Of a stretch of 64,000 bases of DNA, positions 27,974 to 37,458 are shown in pieces. The DNA is from Pseudomonas oryzihabitans. Its GTDB lineage: Bacteria > Pseudomonadota > Gammaproteobacteria > Pseudomonadales > Pseudomonadaceae. The number at the start of each line of letters is the position of its first letter. Within the stretch, counting starts at the first letter, position 1. A program made the position numbers and the translations under genes. Below the pieces are notes generated by a model, which did not search any database, was not told where the DNA came from, and worked only from the letters and a program-made list of their open reading frames with translations. The stretch is taken from NCBI RefSeq assembly GCF_024652905.1, contig NZ_CP102428.1, positions 508,501 to 572,500 on the forward strand, in the 5' to 3' direction.

Positions 27974-29076
27974 TGCGACACCGCGAGCGTTCGTCGTCCG
28001 AAAGTTATTTCTGGCCGGTCATCTGGGCGGTCGCCCTGCATGTGCTGATTTTCGGCCTGCTGTTTGTCAGCTTCGCCTTTACCCCTGAATTGCCCCAGTC
28101 GCGCCCGGTGGTTCAAGCGACCCTGGTCCAGCTCAAGTCGAAGAGCTCGGCGCAGGTCCAGACCGAGCAAAAGTTGGCAGGGGAGGCGAAGAAGACCGCG
28201 GCCAAACAGTACGAGCAGGAGCAGCTGGAGCAGCGTCGCGAGCAGCAGGAAGCCCAGCGTGAAGCGGCGGCGGCCAAGGCGGCTCAGCAACAGAAGGAAG
28301 CCCAGCACCAGGCCGCGGAACAAAAGAAAGCCGACGACGCTCGAAAGGCGCAGCAAGCGGAAGCGGCGGCCAAGGCCGCCGAGGCCAAGGCTGAGGCCGA
28401 GAAACAGTCCGAGGCCGCCAAGGCGGCTGCGGAAGCCAAGCAGGCTGCCGAGCAGAAGAAGCAGGCGGACATCGCCAAGAAGAAAGCCGACGAAGCCGCC
28501 AAGCAGAAGGCGGCCGACGAAGCGGCCAAGAAAGCGGCGGCAGAAGCGGCCAAGCAGAAATCGGCGGAAGAAGCCAAGCAGAAGGCCGCAGCCGAGGCTG
28601 CCAAGAAGGAAGCGGCAGCGGAAGCGGCGAAGAAGAAAGCGGCTGACGACGCCAAGAAGAAGGCTGCCCAGGCAGCTGCACGCAAGGCGGCAGAAGACAA
28701 GAAGGCCCAGGCGCTGGCGGAGCTGTTGTCCGATGATACCCAGCGGCAGCAGGCCCTGGCCGAAGAGCAGGGCGACGAGGTGGCATCGAGCTTCGATGAC
28801 CTGATCGTGCGTCTGGTCAGCGAGCAGTGGACGCGTCCGCAATCGGCGCGCAACGGCATGAGCGTCGAAGTGCAGATCAACATGCTGCCGGATGGGACCA
28901 TCACCAGCGCGACGGTGACCCGTTCCAGTGGCAACAAGGAATTCGATAATTCAGCGGTATCGGCCGTGCGTAACGTCGGTCGTATCCGTGAGCTGCAGCA
29001 GCTGGATCGCAAGACCTTCGATCAGCTGTACCGTCAGCGCCGCATGATCTTCAAACCGGAGGACCTGAGTCTGTGA
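27973..29076 (+). CDS. tolA: TolA, energy-transducing envelope protein
   Basis: A 367-residue protein in three parts: a short cytoplasmic end plus one helix ([20 protein letters not shown], about residues 14-33), a long helical domain of Lys/Ala/Glu/Gln repeats (about 60-255), and a globular C-terminal domain that contacts Pal and TolB ([20 protein letters not shown]). ATG 27973 is preferred to the TTG one codon earlier because it overlaps the tolR stop. Phages and colicins often use this domain. Confidence 0.95.
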   Translation: MRHRERSSSESYFWPVIWAVALHVLIFGLLFVSFAFTPELPQSRPVVQATLVQLKSKSSAQVQTEQKLAGEAKKTAAKQYEQEQLEQRREQQEAQREAAAAKAAQQQKEAQHQAAEQKKADDARKAQQAEAAAKAAEAKAEAEKQSEAAKAAAEAKQAAEQKKQADIAKKKADEAAKQKAADEAAKKAAAEAAKQKSAEEAKQKAAAEAAKKEAAAEAAKKKAADDAKKKAAQAAARKAAEDKKAQALAELLSDDTQRQQALAEEQGDEVASSFDDLIVRLVSEQWTRPQSARNGMSVEVQINMLPDGTITSATVTRSSGNKEFDNSAVSAVRNVGRIRELQQLDRKTFDQLYRQRRMIFKPEDLSL

Positions 29077-30371
29077 ACACCCTGATCCGTTACATTCTGC
29101 TGGGCCTGGTCCTGGTGGTGGGCTCCGCCCAGGCGGCCGATCCGCTGGTGATTTCCAGCGGTAGTGATCGCGCCATCCCGATCGCCGTCGTGCCCTTCGG
29201 GTGGCAGGGTGGTCAGCCACTGCCGGAAGATCTGGCCAACATCGTCAGCGACGACATGCGCAATTCCGGGGTGTTCTCGCCGATTCCGCGCCAGAACATG
29301 CTGAGCCAGCCGAGCCAGGCCAGCGAAGTGATCTTCCGCGACTGGAAAGCCCTGGGCGCCAACTATGTGCTGGTGGGCAACGTCGTGCCCAACGGTGGTC
29401 GACTGCAGATCAGCTACGCCCTGTTCAACGTGTCCACCGAACAGCAGGTCCTGACCGGCAATGTCGGCGGCAGCACCGATCAGCTGCGCGACATGGCGCA
29501 CTTCATCTCCGACCAGGCCTATGAAAAGCTGACCGGGGTGAAAGGTGCATTCTCCACGCGCATCCTCTATGTGACCGCCGAGCGCTTCTCCGCGACCAAC
29601 ACCCGCTATACCCTGCAGCGCGCCGACTATGACGGTGCCCGCTCGGTGACCCTGCTGCAATCGCGCGAACCCATCCTGTCGCCGCGTTTCGCGCCGGACG
29701 GCAAGCGCATCGCCTACGTCTCCTTCGAGCAACAGCGTCCGCGCATCTTCCTGCAGTACATCGATACCGGTCGTCGCGAGCAGCTGACCAACTTCGAAGG
29801 CCTGAATGGCGCTCCGGCGTTCTCGCCCGATGGCAATCGTCTGGCCTTTGTACTGTCCAAGGACGGAAACCCCGAGATCTATGTGATGGACCTGGGCTCC
29901 CGTGCCATTCGTCGTGTGACGAATGACTCCTCCATCGATACCGAGCCGTTCTGGGGCAAGGATGGTCAGACCATCTACTTCACCTCCGATCGCTCCGGCA
30001 AGCCGCAGATCTACAAGGCCAGCGTCAGTGGCGGGGGTGCTGAGCGCGTGACTTTCGTTGGCAACTACAACGCCAACCCGAAACTTTCGGCGGATGAAAA
30101 GACGCTGGTCATGGTGCATCGCCAGGAAGGTTTCACCAATTTCCAGATCGCTGCACAAGACCTCCAGCGCGGCTCTGTGCGGGTACTTTCCAACACCAGC
30201 CTCAACGATTCGCCCACTGTTGCGCCCAATGGCACCATGCTAATCTACGCCACCCGCCAGCAGGACCGAGGCGTACTGATGCTTGTCTCCATCAATGGTC
30301 GCGTCCGGATTCCTCTTCCCACCGCCCAGGGTGACGTGCGCGAGCCTTCCTGGTCTCCTTACCTGAACTGA
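29073..30371 (+). CDS. tolB: TolB, periplasmic beta-propeller
   Basis: A 432-residue periplasmic protein with a signal peptide ([20 protein letters not shown]), an N-terminal alpha/beta domain and a six-bladed propeller whose blades carry [12 protein letters not shown]- and [12 protein letters not shown]-type repeats. TolB cycles between TolA and Pal to relocate Pal to the division site. The GTG start overlaps the tolA stop. pal follows after 59 bases and may have an extra promoter there. Confidence 0.96.
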   Translation: MNTLIRYILLGLVLVVGSAQAADPLVISSGSDRAIPIAVVPFGWQGGQPLPEDLANIVSDDMRNSGVFSPIPRQNMLSQPSQASEVIFRDWKALGANYVLVGNVVPNGGRLQISYALFNVSTEQQVLTGNVGGSTDQLRDMAHFISDQAYEKLTGVKGAFSTRILYVTAERFSATNTRYTLQRADYDGARSVTLLQSREPILSPRFAPDGKRIAYVSFEQQRPRIFLQYIDTGRREQLTNFEGLNGAPAFSPDGNRLAFVLSKDGNPEIYVMDLGSRAIRRVTNDSSIDTEPFWGKDGQTIYFTSDRSGKPQIYKASVSGGGAERVTFVGNYNANPKLSADEKTLVMVHRQEGFTNFQIAAQDLQRGSVRVLSNTSLNDSPTVAPNGTMLIYATRQQDRGVLMLVSINGRVRIPLPTAQGDVREPSWSPYLN

Positions 30372-30430
30372 CGGCTAATTAGAAAAGTCCTTAGAAACAC
30401 CAACATTGCGGTTCTTTTAGGAGTTACATG

Positions 30431-30952
30431 ATGGAAATGCTGAAATTCGGCAAGTTCGCTGCACTGGCTCTGGCCATGGCTGTCGCCGTGGGCTGTTCCT
30501 CCAAGGGCGGCGACGCCTCCGGTGAAGGCGCTGGTGCTGGCGCTGGCGCCGGTGCTGTCGACCCGAACGCTGGCTACGGTGCCAACGCCGGTGCCGTTGA
30601 CGGCAGCATGGGCGATGAAGCCGCTCTGCGCGCCATCACCACCTTCTACTTCGAGTACGACAGCTCCGACCTGAAGCCGGAAGCCATGCGCGCTCTGGAC
30701 GTTCACGCTCGCGACCTGAAGGCCAGCGGCCAGCGCGTCGTTCTGGAAGGTCACACCGACGAACGCGGTACCCGCGAGTACAACCTGGCGCTGGGCGAGC
30801 GTCGTGCCAAGGCCGTTCAGCGCTACCTGGTGCTGCAGGGCGTATCCCCGGCTCAGCTGGAGCTGGTGTCCTACGGTAAAGAGCGTCCGGTTGCCGTCGG
30901 TCACGACGAGTCTTCCTGGGCTCAGAACCGTCGCGTCGAGCTGAAGAAGTAA
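30431..30952 (+). CDS. pal: Pal/OprL peptidoglycan-associated lipoprotein
   Basis: A 173-residue outer-membrane lipoprotein. The signal peptide ends in a lipobox (MAVAVGCSS), then a flexible Gly/Ala-rich linker with GAGAGAGAG repeats, then an OmpA-type domain ([44 protein letters not shown]) that binds diaminopimelate in the wall. I chose the second of two tandem ATGs because AGGAG lies 7 bases before it and it gives the usual MEMLKFGK start. Confidence 0.96.
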   Translation: MEMLKFGKFAALALAMAVAVGCSSKGGDASGEGAGAGAGAGAVDPNAGYGANAGAVDGSMGDEAALRAITTFYFEYDSSDLKPEAMRALDVHARDLKASGQRVVLEGHTDERGTREYNLALGERRAKAVQRYLVLQGVSPAQLELVSYGKERPVAVGHDESSWAQNRRVELKK

Positions 30953-30958
30953 TAAACG

Positions 30959-31786
30959 ATGTCCAAGCGCCTGCAGTTCTTGATCGCCCTGACCCTTGGT
31001 GTACCGGTTGTCGCCGCGGCTCAGGTTCCCGTACAGGATGGTAGTTATGGTGTTGCCCAGTCCGCTGGGCAAGGCTATGGCAACGCAGGCGCGGCCAGTG
31101 CCGGAAACGGGGCTCCCGTTTCCGGCATGGGTCAACTGTTCATGCAGTTGCAACAGATGCAGGATGACATCGCTCGCCTGCGTGGCCAGGTCGAGGTTCA
31201 GGAAAACGAGATCCGCCAGCTCAAGCAGGAAGGATTGGATCGTTACCAGGATCTGGATGGTCGACTCTCCCAGCTTTCTTCCGCTCCTGCCAACGCAGGT
31301 GCCGGAGCCGCTGCCGGTGCCGCCCAGGGTGGCGCCATCGCGGCAAACAACGCGCCGACTCCGCCTGCTTCCGCGGGGGCACCGGCCGCCAGTAGCGAAC
31401 CGGGTGATCCGGCGAAGGAAAAGCTGTACTACGACGCTGCCTTCGATCTGATCAAGGCCAAGGATTTCGACAAGGCCAGTCAGGCGTTCAACGCCTTTCT
31501 GCGCAAGTATCCCAACAGCCAGTATGCGGGCAACGCCCAGTACTGGCTAGGTGAAGTGAATCTGGCCAAGGGCGATCTGCAGGCCGCTGGCCAGGCATTC
31601 GCCAAGGTCAGCCAGGCCTATCCCACCAGCAACAAGGTGCCGGATTCGCTGTACAAACTGGGTGGCGTCGAGCAGAAGCTCGGCCGCACCGATCGGGCCA
31701 AGGGCATGTACCAGCAGGTCATCAGCCAATATCCCGGAACCTCCGCTGCGCAGCTGGCGCAGCGGGATCTGAAAAGCCTGCCCTAG
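30959..31786 (+). CDS. cpoB: CpoB (YbgF) cell-division coordinator
   Basis: A 275-residue periplasmic protein. It has a signal peptide (LQFLIALTLGVPVVAAAQ), a trimerising coiled coil (about residues 50-100, LQQMQDDIARLRGQVEVQEN), an Ala/Gly/Pro linker and a C-terminal TPR domain (KLYYDAAFDLIKAKDFDKAS). CpoB links Tol-Pal to the PBP1B peptidoglycan synthase at the septum. It starts 6 bases after pal and is the last gene of the tol operon. Confidence 0.94.
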   Translation: MSKRLQFLIALTLGVPVVAAAQVPVQDGSYGVAQSAGQGYGNAGAASAGNGAPVSGMGQLFMQLQQMQDDIARLRGQVEVQENEIRQLKQEGLDRYQDLDGRLSQLSSAPANAGAGAAAGAAQGGAIAANNAPTPPASAGAPAASSEPGDPAKEKLYYDAAFDLIKAKDFDKASQAFNAFLRKYPNSQYAGNAQYWLGEVNLAKGDLQAAGQAFAKVSQAYPTSNKVPDSLYKLGGVEQKLGRTDRAKGMYQQVISQYPGTSAAQLAQRDLKSLP

Positions 31787-31800
31787 CGCAGGCTTTTTTC
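31772..31800 (+). terminator. Intrinsic terminator of the tol-pal operon
   Basis: AAGCCTGC (31774-31781) pairs with GCAGGCTT (31788-31795), followed by TTTTTC. The stem overlaps the cpoB stop codon. Confidence 0.88.
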
Positions 31801-31857
31801 TTCTATCTCCCGCAACGGAGGCGGATGGCCTGTTTAGCCGTCACGCCCGTGGCTTCT

Positions 31858-32508
31858 ATGCAAAAAGATACCCTACGTCTTACCGAAATCTTCTATTCGC
31901 TCCAGGGTGAGGCCCGCACCGTCGGTCTTCCCACCGTCTTCGTCCGGCTCACCGGCTGCCCCCTGCGCTGCCAGTATTGCGATACGGCCTATGCCTTCAC
32001 CGGTGGTGAGATCCATCATCTCGATGCCATCCTGGAGCAGGTCGCCAGCTACCGGCCACGCCATGTCTGTGTGACCGGTGGCGAACCGCTGGCGCAGCCC
32101 AATTGCCTCAAGCTGCTCGAGCAGCTGTGTGATGCTGGCTACGAGGTATCCCTGGAAACCAGCGGTGCTCTGGATGTCAGTGGCGTGGACGTGCGCGTCA
32201 GCAAGGTCGTCGACCTCAAGACCCCTGGATCCGGGGAAATGGGGCGCAACCTCTACGCCAACATCGCTCATCTCACACCGAACGATCAGGTCAAGTTCGT
32301 CATCTGCTCGCGTGAAGACTACGACTGGGCGGTTTCCAAGCTGATCGAATATCGCCTGGATCAGCGGGCGGAGGAGGTGTGGTTCTCGCCCAGCCATGGC
32401 CAGGTGGTGCCGCGTGAGCTGGCGGAATGGATTGTGGCCGACAATCTGCCGGTGCGTTTCCAGTTGCAGCTGCACAAGATTCTCTGGAACGACGAGCCGG
32501 GACATTGA
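31858..32508 (+). CDS. queE: 7-carboxy-7-deazaguanine synthase QueE
   Basis: A 216-residue radical-SAM enzyme in queuosine and 7-deazaguanine synthesis. It converts 6-carboxytetrahydropterin to 7-carboxy-7-deazaguanine. The iron-sulfur cysteines are in [14 protein letters not shown], followed by [13 protein letters not shown] for SAM. I chose ATG 31858 ([10 protein letters not shown]), which matches the family length. An in-frame ATG at 31825 sits closer to a GGAGG but would add 11 unsupported residues. queC follows after 2 bases. Confidence 0.94.
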   Translation: MQKDTLRLTEIFYSLQGEARTVGLPTVFVRLTGCPLRCQYCDTAYAFTGGEIHHLDAILEQVASYRPRHVCVTGGEPLAQPNCLKLLEQLCDAGYEVSLETSGALDVSGVDVRVSKVVDLKTPGSGEMGRNLYANIAHLTPNDQVKFVICSREDYDWAVSKLIEYRLDQRAEEVWFSPSHGQVVPRELAEWIVADNLPVRFQLQLHKILWNDEPGH

Positions 32509-32510
32509 GC

Positions 32511-33185
32511 ATGAGTCAGCCTAAAGCGGTCATCCTTCTTTCCGGCGGCCTGGATTCCGCCACCATCGTTGCCATGGCCAAGGCCCAGGGCTTCGCCTGC
32601 TACACCATGAGTTTCGACTACGGCCAGCGCCATCGCGCCGAGCTGCAGGCCGCCGAGCGCGTAGCGCGTCAGCTGGGTGTCGTCGAGCATAAGGTGATCG
32701 GCCTGGATCTCAACGGGATCGGTGGCTCGGCCCTCACCGACCCGGACATCGCCGTGCCGGAGACGCCGGGCGAGGGCATCCCCGTTACCTATGTGCCGGC
32801 GCGCAACACCGTGTTCCTGTCGCTAGCCCTGGGTTGGGCCGAGGTGATCGGCGCTCGCCATCTCTTCATCGGGGTGAACGCGGTGGATTACTCCGGCTAT
32901 CCGGATTGCCGGCCGGAGTTCGTCGAGGCCTTCGAGCGCCTGGCCAATCTCGCCACCAAGGCGGGTGTGGAAGGGGATACCTTCAGGATCGAAGCCCCGC
33001 TGCAGTATCTGTCCAAGGCGCAGATCGTCGAGACCGGTACCCGGCTGGGCGTGGACTACGGTCTGACCGTGTCCTGCTATCAGGCCAACGGCGAAGGCGA
33101 GGCCTGCGGCCGTTGCGACAGCTGCCGCCTGCGCGCCGAAGGCTTCAAGGCGGCCAAGATTTCCGACCCCACCCGCTACCAGTAA
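32511..33185 (+). CDS. queC: 7-cyano-7-deazaguanine synthase QueC
   Basis: A 224-residue ATP-dependent enzyme that turns the QueE product into preQ0. The PP-loop [13 protein letters not shown] lies near residue 11, and four Cys near the C-terminus ([19 protein letters not shown]) bind zinc. The pair supplies preQ0 for queuosine in tRNAs. ATG 32511 gives [13 protein letters not shown]; longer forms run into queE. It is the last chromosomal protein gene before the tRNA-Lys integration site. Confidence 0.95.
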   Translation: MSQPKAVILLSGGLDSATIVAMAKAQGFACYTMSFDYGQRHRAELQAAERVARQLGVVEHKVIGLDLNGIGGSALTDPDIAVPETPGEGIPVTYVPARNTVFLSLALGWAEVIGARHLFIGVNAVDYSGYPDCRPEFVEAFERLANLATKAGVEGDTFRIEAPLQYLSKAQIVETGTRLGVDYGLTVSCYQANGEGEACGRCDSCRLRAEGFKAAKISDPTRYQ

Positions 33186-33204
33186 AAAAATTTCATCTAG
33201 GGTG

Positions 33205-33232
33205 TTGATTCTCCTGAGAAAATCGCTAGAAT
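33205..33232 (+). promoter_or_regulatory. Probable sigma-70 promoter of tRNA-Lys
   Basis: TTGATT (33205-33210) and TAGAAT (33227-33232) are 16 bases apart and end 13 bases before the tRNA. No other gene lies downstream on this strand. Confidence 0.6.
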
Positions 33233-33245
33233 GGCGGCCACTAAC

Positions 33246-33321
33246 GGGTCGTTAGCTCAGTCGGTAGAGCAGTTGGCTTTTAACCAATTGGTCGTAGGTT
33301 CGAATCCCACACGACCCACCA
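33246..33321 (+). tRNA. tRNA-Lys (anticodon UUU)
   Basis: A 76-base tRNA including an encoded CCA end. The acceptor stem GGGTCGT pairs with ACGACCC. The D-loop region reads GTTAGCTCAGTCGGTAGAGC, the anticodon loop CTTTTAA carries TTT at 33279-33281, and the T-arm has GGTTCGAATCC. This is the tRNA-Lys that follows queC in Pseudomonas and is a known integration site of pKLC102/PAPI-type ICEs. Here ICE genes begin straight after it, so its 3' part presumably forms the left attachment site. Confidence 0.97.
33300..33321. other. Presumed attL core of the ICE (3' end of tRNA-Lys)
   Basis: ICEs of this type recombine at the 3' end of tRNA genes, leaving a direct repeat of about 20 bases at each end. 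The T-arm and acceptor end of tRNA-Lys is the expected core. The matching attR is not in the window, so the exact limits are inferred. Confidence 0.5.
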
Positions 33322-33332
33322 TCTTCACCAGG

Positions 33333-33357
33333 AACCCTCCGCAAGGAGGGTTTTTGC
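33333..33357 (+). terminator. Intrinsic terminator after tRNA-Lys
   Basis: AACCCTCC (33333-33340) pairs with GGAGGGTT (33345-33352) around a GCAA loop, followed by TTTGCG. It lies 12 bases after the tRNA. Confidence 0.85.
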
Positions 33358-33499
33358 GTTTCTCGCAGCTAAGACAAGCAGCCGTCTGGAGCGGAATCTA
33401 GCCCTGCGCCTCGATGATGTCAAACTGCACATGCCATGACCAGGAGCCTCAGGCGCGCCTGGTCTCAGCACCTATCTATAAAACTTCAACGCTGATGAG

Positions 33500-34630
33500 C
33501 TATCCGCGTCTGGCTGATGCGAAGGGTTGGGCTCCGTTGCTGATCCATTCAGCCAGCTGATCGAATGCCTCTTGAGAAAAAGATCCAGCAGCATTTGCTG
33601 ACTGCAGGGCGGGCACTGCCATCGGTTGATTTAGGTGCTTCTTTAAACGCTCATGAGGCAGTCGAGCGCTGGTATCGACGCGTGCGAGCAAACTCTTTGG
33701 CATCTTGGTGGCACGGTCTTCCAGAACATTGCGCATCTGGTGTGGATCGGTCTCGATGTACTCCATCGTTGTGACAATGCTGGAGTGATTAAGCAGGGCT
33801 TTGGCCACATGGATGTTTCGATCCGATTGCCGCATCAAGTCAGTCGCCAAGGTGTGCCTGAAACGGTGTGGCGTCATGCGCGTTCCCACGAGGGTAGTCA
33901 ATTTTCTATACATTGACTCAATTTGGTTTATATCCATAGTGTCGCGTTTGTAATGTGGCGAAAATCTGTTCACGTTGAATAGTTGGTCTGTGGCATTGAA
34001 ATGCAAAGAATCCGCCCAAGCCGTTAGCCTATCAATATGCTCATAGAGCGGGCCAGGAATAGGTAAAACGAATTCTTTGTGTGTCTTGTCGCTTTCACTT
34101 CTTATGTTGATGGTCCTTCGTTTCAGGCAGACGTCCTTTCGCTGCATCATTAGCAGTGAGTTAAGGCGAATTCCTGTGTAATGGAACGTCTCGTAGACTG
34201 ATAGCCAGAACCAGGCAGGCGTGATACTGCTGCGTTTTCCAGAGACTCTTTCACTTTCCTGGAGTCTGAGCAGCAGCGATCGGCCTTGGGTGATAGCCTC
34301 GTGCGGCACAGTCTTCTTGCGTTTCTTAGGCGGAACTACGGAAGTTTCAGTAAATGGATTTTGCCGCATGCTCAGTAAATCATGCTTGATCGCATACTGG
34401 AAAAGCGTTTTAAGATGACTTGCGTACGTATTCCAGCTGCGCTTTGCTAAGCCGGAATCAAGAATTTCCTTTCTCCAAATTAAGACGTCTCGGTTATGGA
34501 GTTTTTCCAGTGCGAAATCTTCACCAAATCTTCGCTCTAGTGCTCTTGCGGCAGCCAAGTAAATGGTTCTGGTAGCGGGCCTTAGGTCGTGAGTCTCGTT
34601 GTACTCGCCGGCGATTTCGAGGATGTTCAC
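33500..34630 (-). CDS. int: ICE tyrosine recombinase (integrase)
   Basis: A 376-residue tyrosine recombinase that integrates and excises the ICE at tRNA-Lys. The N-terminal SAM-like DNA-binding part spans about residues 1-110. Catalytic residues are visible: Arg in YTGIRLNSLL (about 155), HRFRHT (about 253), His in LLNHSS, and the Tyr nucleophile in TTMEYIET (about 288). I chose GTG 34630 (MNILEIAGEYN) because it overlaps the traI stop in a GTGA. The gene is clearly AT-richer than the chromosome beside it. Confidence 0.93.
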   Translation of the reverse strand: MNILEIAGEYNETHDLRPATRTIYLAAARALERRFGEDFALEKLHNRDVLIWRKEILDSGLAKRSWNTYASHLKTLFQYAIKHDLLSMRQNPFTETSVVPPKKRKKTVPHEAITQGRSLLLRLQESERVSGKRSSITPAWFWLSVYETFHYTGIRLNSLLMMQRKDVCLKRRTINIRSESDKTHKEFVLPIPGPLYEHIDRLTAWADSLHFNATDQLFNVNRFSPHYKRDTMDINQIESMYRKLTTLVGTRMTPHRFRHTLATDLMRQSDRNIHVAKALLNHSSIVTTMEYIETDPHQMRNVLEDRATKMPKSLLARVDTSARLPHERLKKHLNQPMAVPALQSANAAGSFSQEAFDQLAEWISNGAQPFASARRG

Positions 34631-36492
34631 TCTTCGACCGCCCCCGTTTCCTGTAAGCGCAAACTGCAATTGTCAAAAGGCGGTTGATTGAAAATTAGTT
34701 TTGGATCCTCTAGCAGATAGCCTTTGAGGCTCTTTGTCTTGCGGGGGCCCACGACTTCGCACGTCCAGATGTTGAGGTTGTCTGCTGTCTTTCTGTGCTG
34801 CTTCAGCTTTTCGAAAGCACGTTGCACCAGTTGCCAGGGATCTAGCTGTCTGGCCTTGGCGTCGATTTCTAAGTGGGGATGCTCTTGGGCGTATCGCTTG
34901 AACAGGCCTGGGCTAACCAGGAAAGCGGTGCCATCTACCGTGTGGATCATCGCTTTGGCATCGTTGATCAATAGCTTGTGTGAAAGCACGCCTTGGCGGC
35001 TCCAGGCTATGAATGCCTGGCCTAAGTCGGCTGTAGTGATCGATTCAGCTCTTGAATGGGTTGTGGCAGCGATAACGTGTTCTGAAAGGTTATCCACGTC
35101 TTGGAGAGTTGGCGCTTCATGGGCTGAAACTGCTGGGGCCTGAGGTGTTGCAGCGAATAGGTCGTCTGCCAGTGCGAGTATGTCTTCCATGGGGTCCAAA
35201 CCGGTCTGGAATGCGGGCTGCGGCAGTGTTTCGGAATAGGCCATCGCTTGTGAAGATGTGACATTCGTCACATCTTGTGATATCGGATGTGATGGCAAAG
35301 TGATATCGCTCGCTGTGCCAGGGTGCGCTATTCCTGGCGGTCCGTCCTCGGTCTGCTCAAGCGTGAAAATTCCTGAAAAAGGGGCTGGTCGATCTGCAGG
35401 GTCGGGCCATATCAGCGCAGGCGCGACCTTGAGAAGGGTAAAGGTGTTCTTCCATCCGTGACCGGTATCGATCGTGGCCTTCCAGATAGCCTTGTCCTGA
35501 GCGTTGACCTGGATGATGGCCTGATCCTGGATCAGGTTGAAGAACGGTGCATTCGAGGTGGGAATGCCCTCCACACCCTGGGAGAGCATCAGTGCTCGCA
35601 GCTGGTCTGAGGCAGGCTTGCTCACGAGCCATAGCGCATCTTGGGTCAGCCACCCGTCCGACGGCCCATCTGGCTGGTTCAGCTTGAATTTCTCGATGAC
35701 CAGGGTGCGTAGCCCATCGGCCAGCTGACGCTGAATCGTATTTCTGGGCGCCTCCATCGCGCGATGCGGGTTCGCGCCGAGCTCTTGAGCGACACTCGCC
35801 TGGTCAGCCTGGACGATCATTTCCCCCAGGACACCGGCGTGCTGGTATTGCCCGGCCAAGACGAAGATCAGTGATGACCAGAGTTCACGATAGCCGCTGA
35901 GCCAGTCCAGTACATGCGGTGGCAGCACCTGGAAGTAGACGAGGGCTGAGGCAGCACTATGTAGCTGGTAGTCCCGACCCTTGACGTACCGAAAGCGGTA
36001 GGGCTTTTCGATCCGGCCGTGCCAGGGGTGCCAGGGCTTGCCATCTTCATGGACAACCTCGATGTCGACGGCAATCTTGCCTAGGTCATGGAGGAGGGCG
36101 CCGTAGGCGACCGCTGCAGACCAGGCCTCTGCCTGGGCCGCCTGCGACTCCGGTGGCGCGCCGATAGGCAGAAGGTAGTTCTGCCGGATCTTGAGGGCGT
36201 AGGCGACGATCTCCAGGCCGTGATCGAGGAGGCCCCCGGGGTAGGCGTGGTGGTGGTTTTCCGAAGCAGGAAGCTGCTGTACCAGGTCAGCGTAGCGTTC
36301 AAGGGGATCTCGGTAGAGCGAGGCAAACTGCTCGCGTGACAGTGACGTCCGCTGCCAGATGTTCTCGATGAGCTTCTGTCGGCGGGGGAGGGCAAGGAGA
36401 TCCCTACCTATGGACGGCTGCGTGAAGCCCTGTTTGCCTGGGCCGGGTGGTGGGGATGGTGGGGCTTTCTTCCTGAAAAAGAGATCGAACAT
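34627..36492 (-). CDS. traI: MobH-family relaxase TraI (TIGR03760-like)
   Basis: A 621-residue relaxase thought to nick the transfer origin of this ICE class. The N-terminal TraI_2 domain carries the HD-type motifs of MobH enzymes: HHHAYPGGLLDH (about residues 78-90) and LLHDLGKIAVDIEVVHEDG (about 130-150). A variable middle follows, then a C-terminal domain (about 500-600) that resembles the usual DUF1528-type end. ATG 36492 gives MFDLFFRKKAPP. Its end overlaps the integrase start, so relaxase and integrase are co-translated. Confidence 0.9.
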   Translation of the reverse strand: MFDLFFRKKAPPSPPPGPGKQGFTQPSIGRDLLALPRRQKLIENIWQRTSLSREQFASLYRDPLERYADLVQQLPASENHHHAYPGGLLDHGLEIVAYALKIRQNYLLPIGAPPESQAAQAEAWSAAVAYGALLHDLGKIAVDIEVVHEDGKPWHPWHGRIEKPYRFRYVKGRDYQLHSAASALVYFQVLPPHVLDWLSGYRELWSSLIFVLAGQYQHAGVLGEMIVQADQASVAQELGANPHRAMEAPRNTIQRQLADGLRTLVIEKFKLNQPDGPSDGWLTQDALWLVSKPASDQLRALMLSQGVEGIPTSNAPFFNLIQDQAIIQVNAQDKAIWKATIDTGHGWKNTFTLLKVAPALIWPDPADRPAPFSGIFTLEQTEDGPPGIAHPGTASDITLPSHPISQDVTNVTSSQAMAYSETLPQPAFQTGLDPMEDILALADDLFAATPQAPAVSAHEAPTLQDVDNLSEHVIAATTHSRAESITTADLGQAFIAWSRQGVLSHKLLINDAKAMIHTVDGTAFLVSPGLFKRYAQEHPHLEIDAKARQLDPWQLVQRAFEKLKQHRKTADNLNIWTCEVVGPRKTKSLKGYLLEDPKLIFNQPPFDNCSLRLQETGAVEE

Positions 36493-36638
36493 GGCATGCC
36501 CTTGGTAGTTCTTGGGCCTGCGTTGTCGATCAGCGGGGTCGTGCGAACAATGGTAAACCGCTATCACTGTCCAGAAGGTTGAGGCGGCGGATGGCCACTA
36601 GGATCGAGAGCCGGGACACCCTTTGCTCTTCGCAGCCA
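36493..36638. promoter_or_regulatory. Upstream region of the traI-int operon
   Basis: This 146-base stretch between the relaxase start and the IS3-type end has no gene. It should carry the traI-int promoter. I see no clear -35/-10 pair, riboswitch or origin-like repeat in it. Confidence 0.35.
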
Positions 36639-36662
36639 TGAAATGACCCCCAAATGTTGGAC
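36639..36662 (+). repeat. Left terminal inverted repeat (IRR) of the IS3-type element
   Basis: The sequence opens TGAAATGACCCCC and closes GTTGGAC. It matches the repeat at 44,230-44,253 in opposite orientation at 22 of 24 positions. The three bases outside are CCA. The end of the anti-sigma gene lies 40 bases inside. Confidence 0.8.
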
Positions 36663-36702
36663 AGGGTTGGTTTCAAGCAACGAGCACTGGTCTGAACGGG
36701 AA

Positions 36703-37458
36703 CTAGAGAGGTGGCCTCTGAGAGATCGCCTCACGCAAGGTATCAAACGATGCTTCGCTAGGACTCACCAACGCAAAGTTGTAGCCCTGTCCTGACCAAT
36801 AGTCAGCAGTAACATCGCTTTCCCTACGAGATCCGTGGCCAACGTCGCGCTGGCTGTTGGGATGCCGCACATAGAAGATCACTTGGCGCCCTTTCGTATC
36901 CCGGTAGAGCACCATCGCGGCGGCGCCGGTGTCCGTGGCCATGAGACGACCACCCACTGGGATCAAGCCGAAGCGCTCCAGGTTAGGGAGGGCGGGCGCC
37001 TGCACAAATGTCCTTTCAAGCCAATGCTGAATCGCACCGTCCTGGCCGGTTACATCGACTGGCGGCCGCCCCTCGGCGCTCGCAAATAGTCGATAAGCCT
37101 CCACGGCATCCGCCATTGGAACGTGCGCCCGCCGCAGCATCGATTCCCGTGCCTGCCACCCTAAGCCGCTACCCAGGCCTAACGTCAGCACTAGCGAAGC
37201 GAGATAAGTCATACGTCTTTTACGTCTGGCGACTATCCGGTGTCGCACGACTGCTGGCATAAGGTGTGTCGGTAAAGGCTCAAGCACGGGAGAAAAAATC
37301 AGCCGTAGCCGACGATTCTGCTCGCGGATATCAGCTACCCGTGCGGCATCTTCCGGATGGGTTGCAAGATAGCGCATCACCTCCTCGTGCCGCAGCGCAT
37401 CCAACTGATTGTCGGCATAAGCCATCAACTCTTCAGGAGTAGGAGGTCGATACATCAT
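36703..37458 (-). CDS. Anti-sigma factor, single membrane helix
   Basis: A 251-residue protein of the anti-sigma/FecR-like transmembrane regulator type. The cytoplasmic N-terminus (RPPTPEELMAYADNQLDALR, with LATHPEDAARVADIREQNRR) is the typical anti-sigma helix bundle. One membrane helix lies near residues 83-101 (MTYLASLVLTLGLGSGLGW), and a periplasmic domain fills the rest. No zinc Cys-His motif is visible. Its ATG overlaps the stop of the sigma gene (ATGA), so the pair is made together, as expected for a sigma/anti-sigma switch. Confidence 0.85.
   Translation of the reverse strand: MMYRPPTPEELMAYADNQLDALRHEEVMRYLATHPEDAARVADIREQNRRLRLIFSPVLEPLPTHLMPAVVRHRIVARRKRRMTYLASLVLTLGLGSGLGWQARESMLRRAHVPMADAVEAYRLFASAEGRPPVDVTGQDGAIQHWLERTFVQAPALPNLERFGLIPVGGRLMATDTGAAAMVLYRDTKGRQVIFYVRHPNSQRDVGHGSRRESDVTADYWSGQGYNFALVSPSEASFDTLREAISQRPPL

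Noticed and set aside
27892-28842. Minus-strand frame rich in Leu, Gly and Phe opposite tolA
   Set aside because: It arises from the Lys/Ala/Glu repeat codons of TolA read backwards and only mimics a membrane protein.
33438-33464. Hairpin GACCAGG...CCTGGTC beside the integrase
   Set aside because: It could be an integrase terminator or an integrase arm site, but there is no T-run and no repeated partner, so I did not annotate it.
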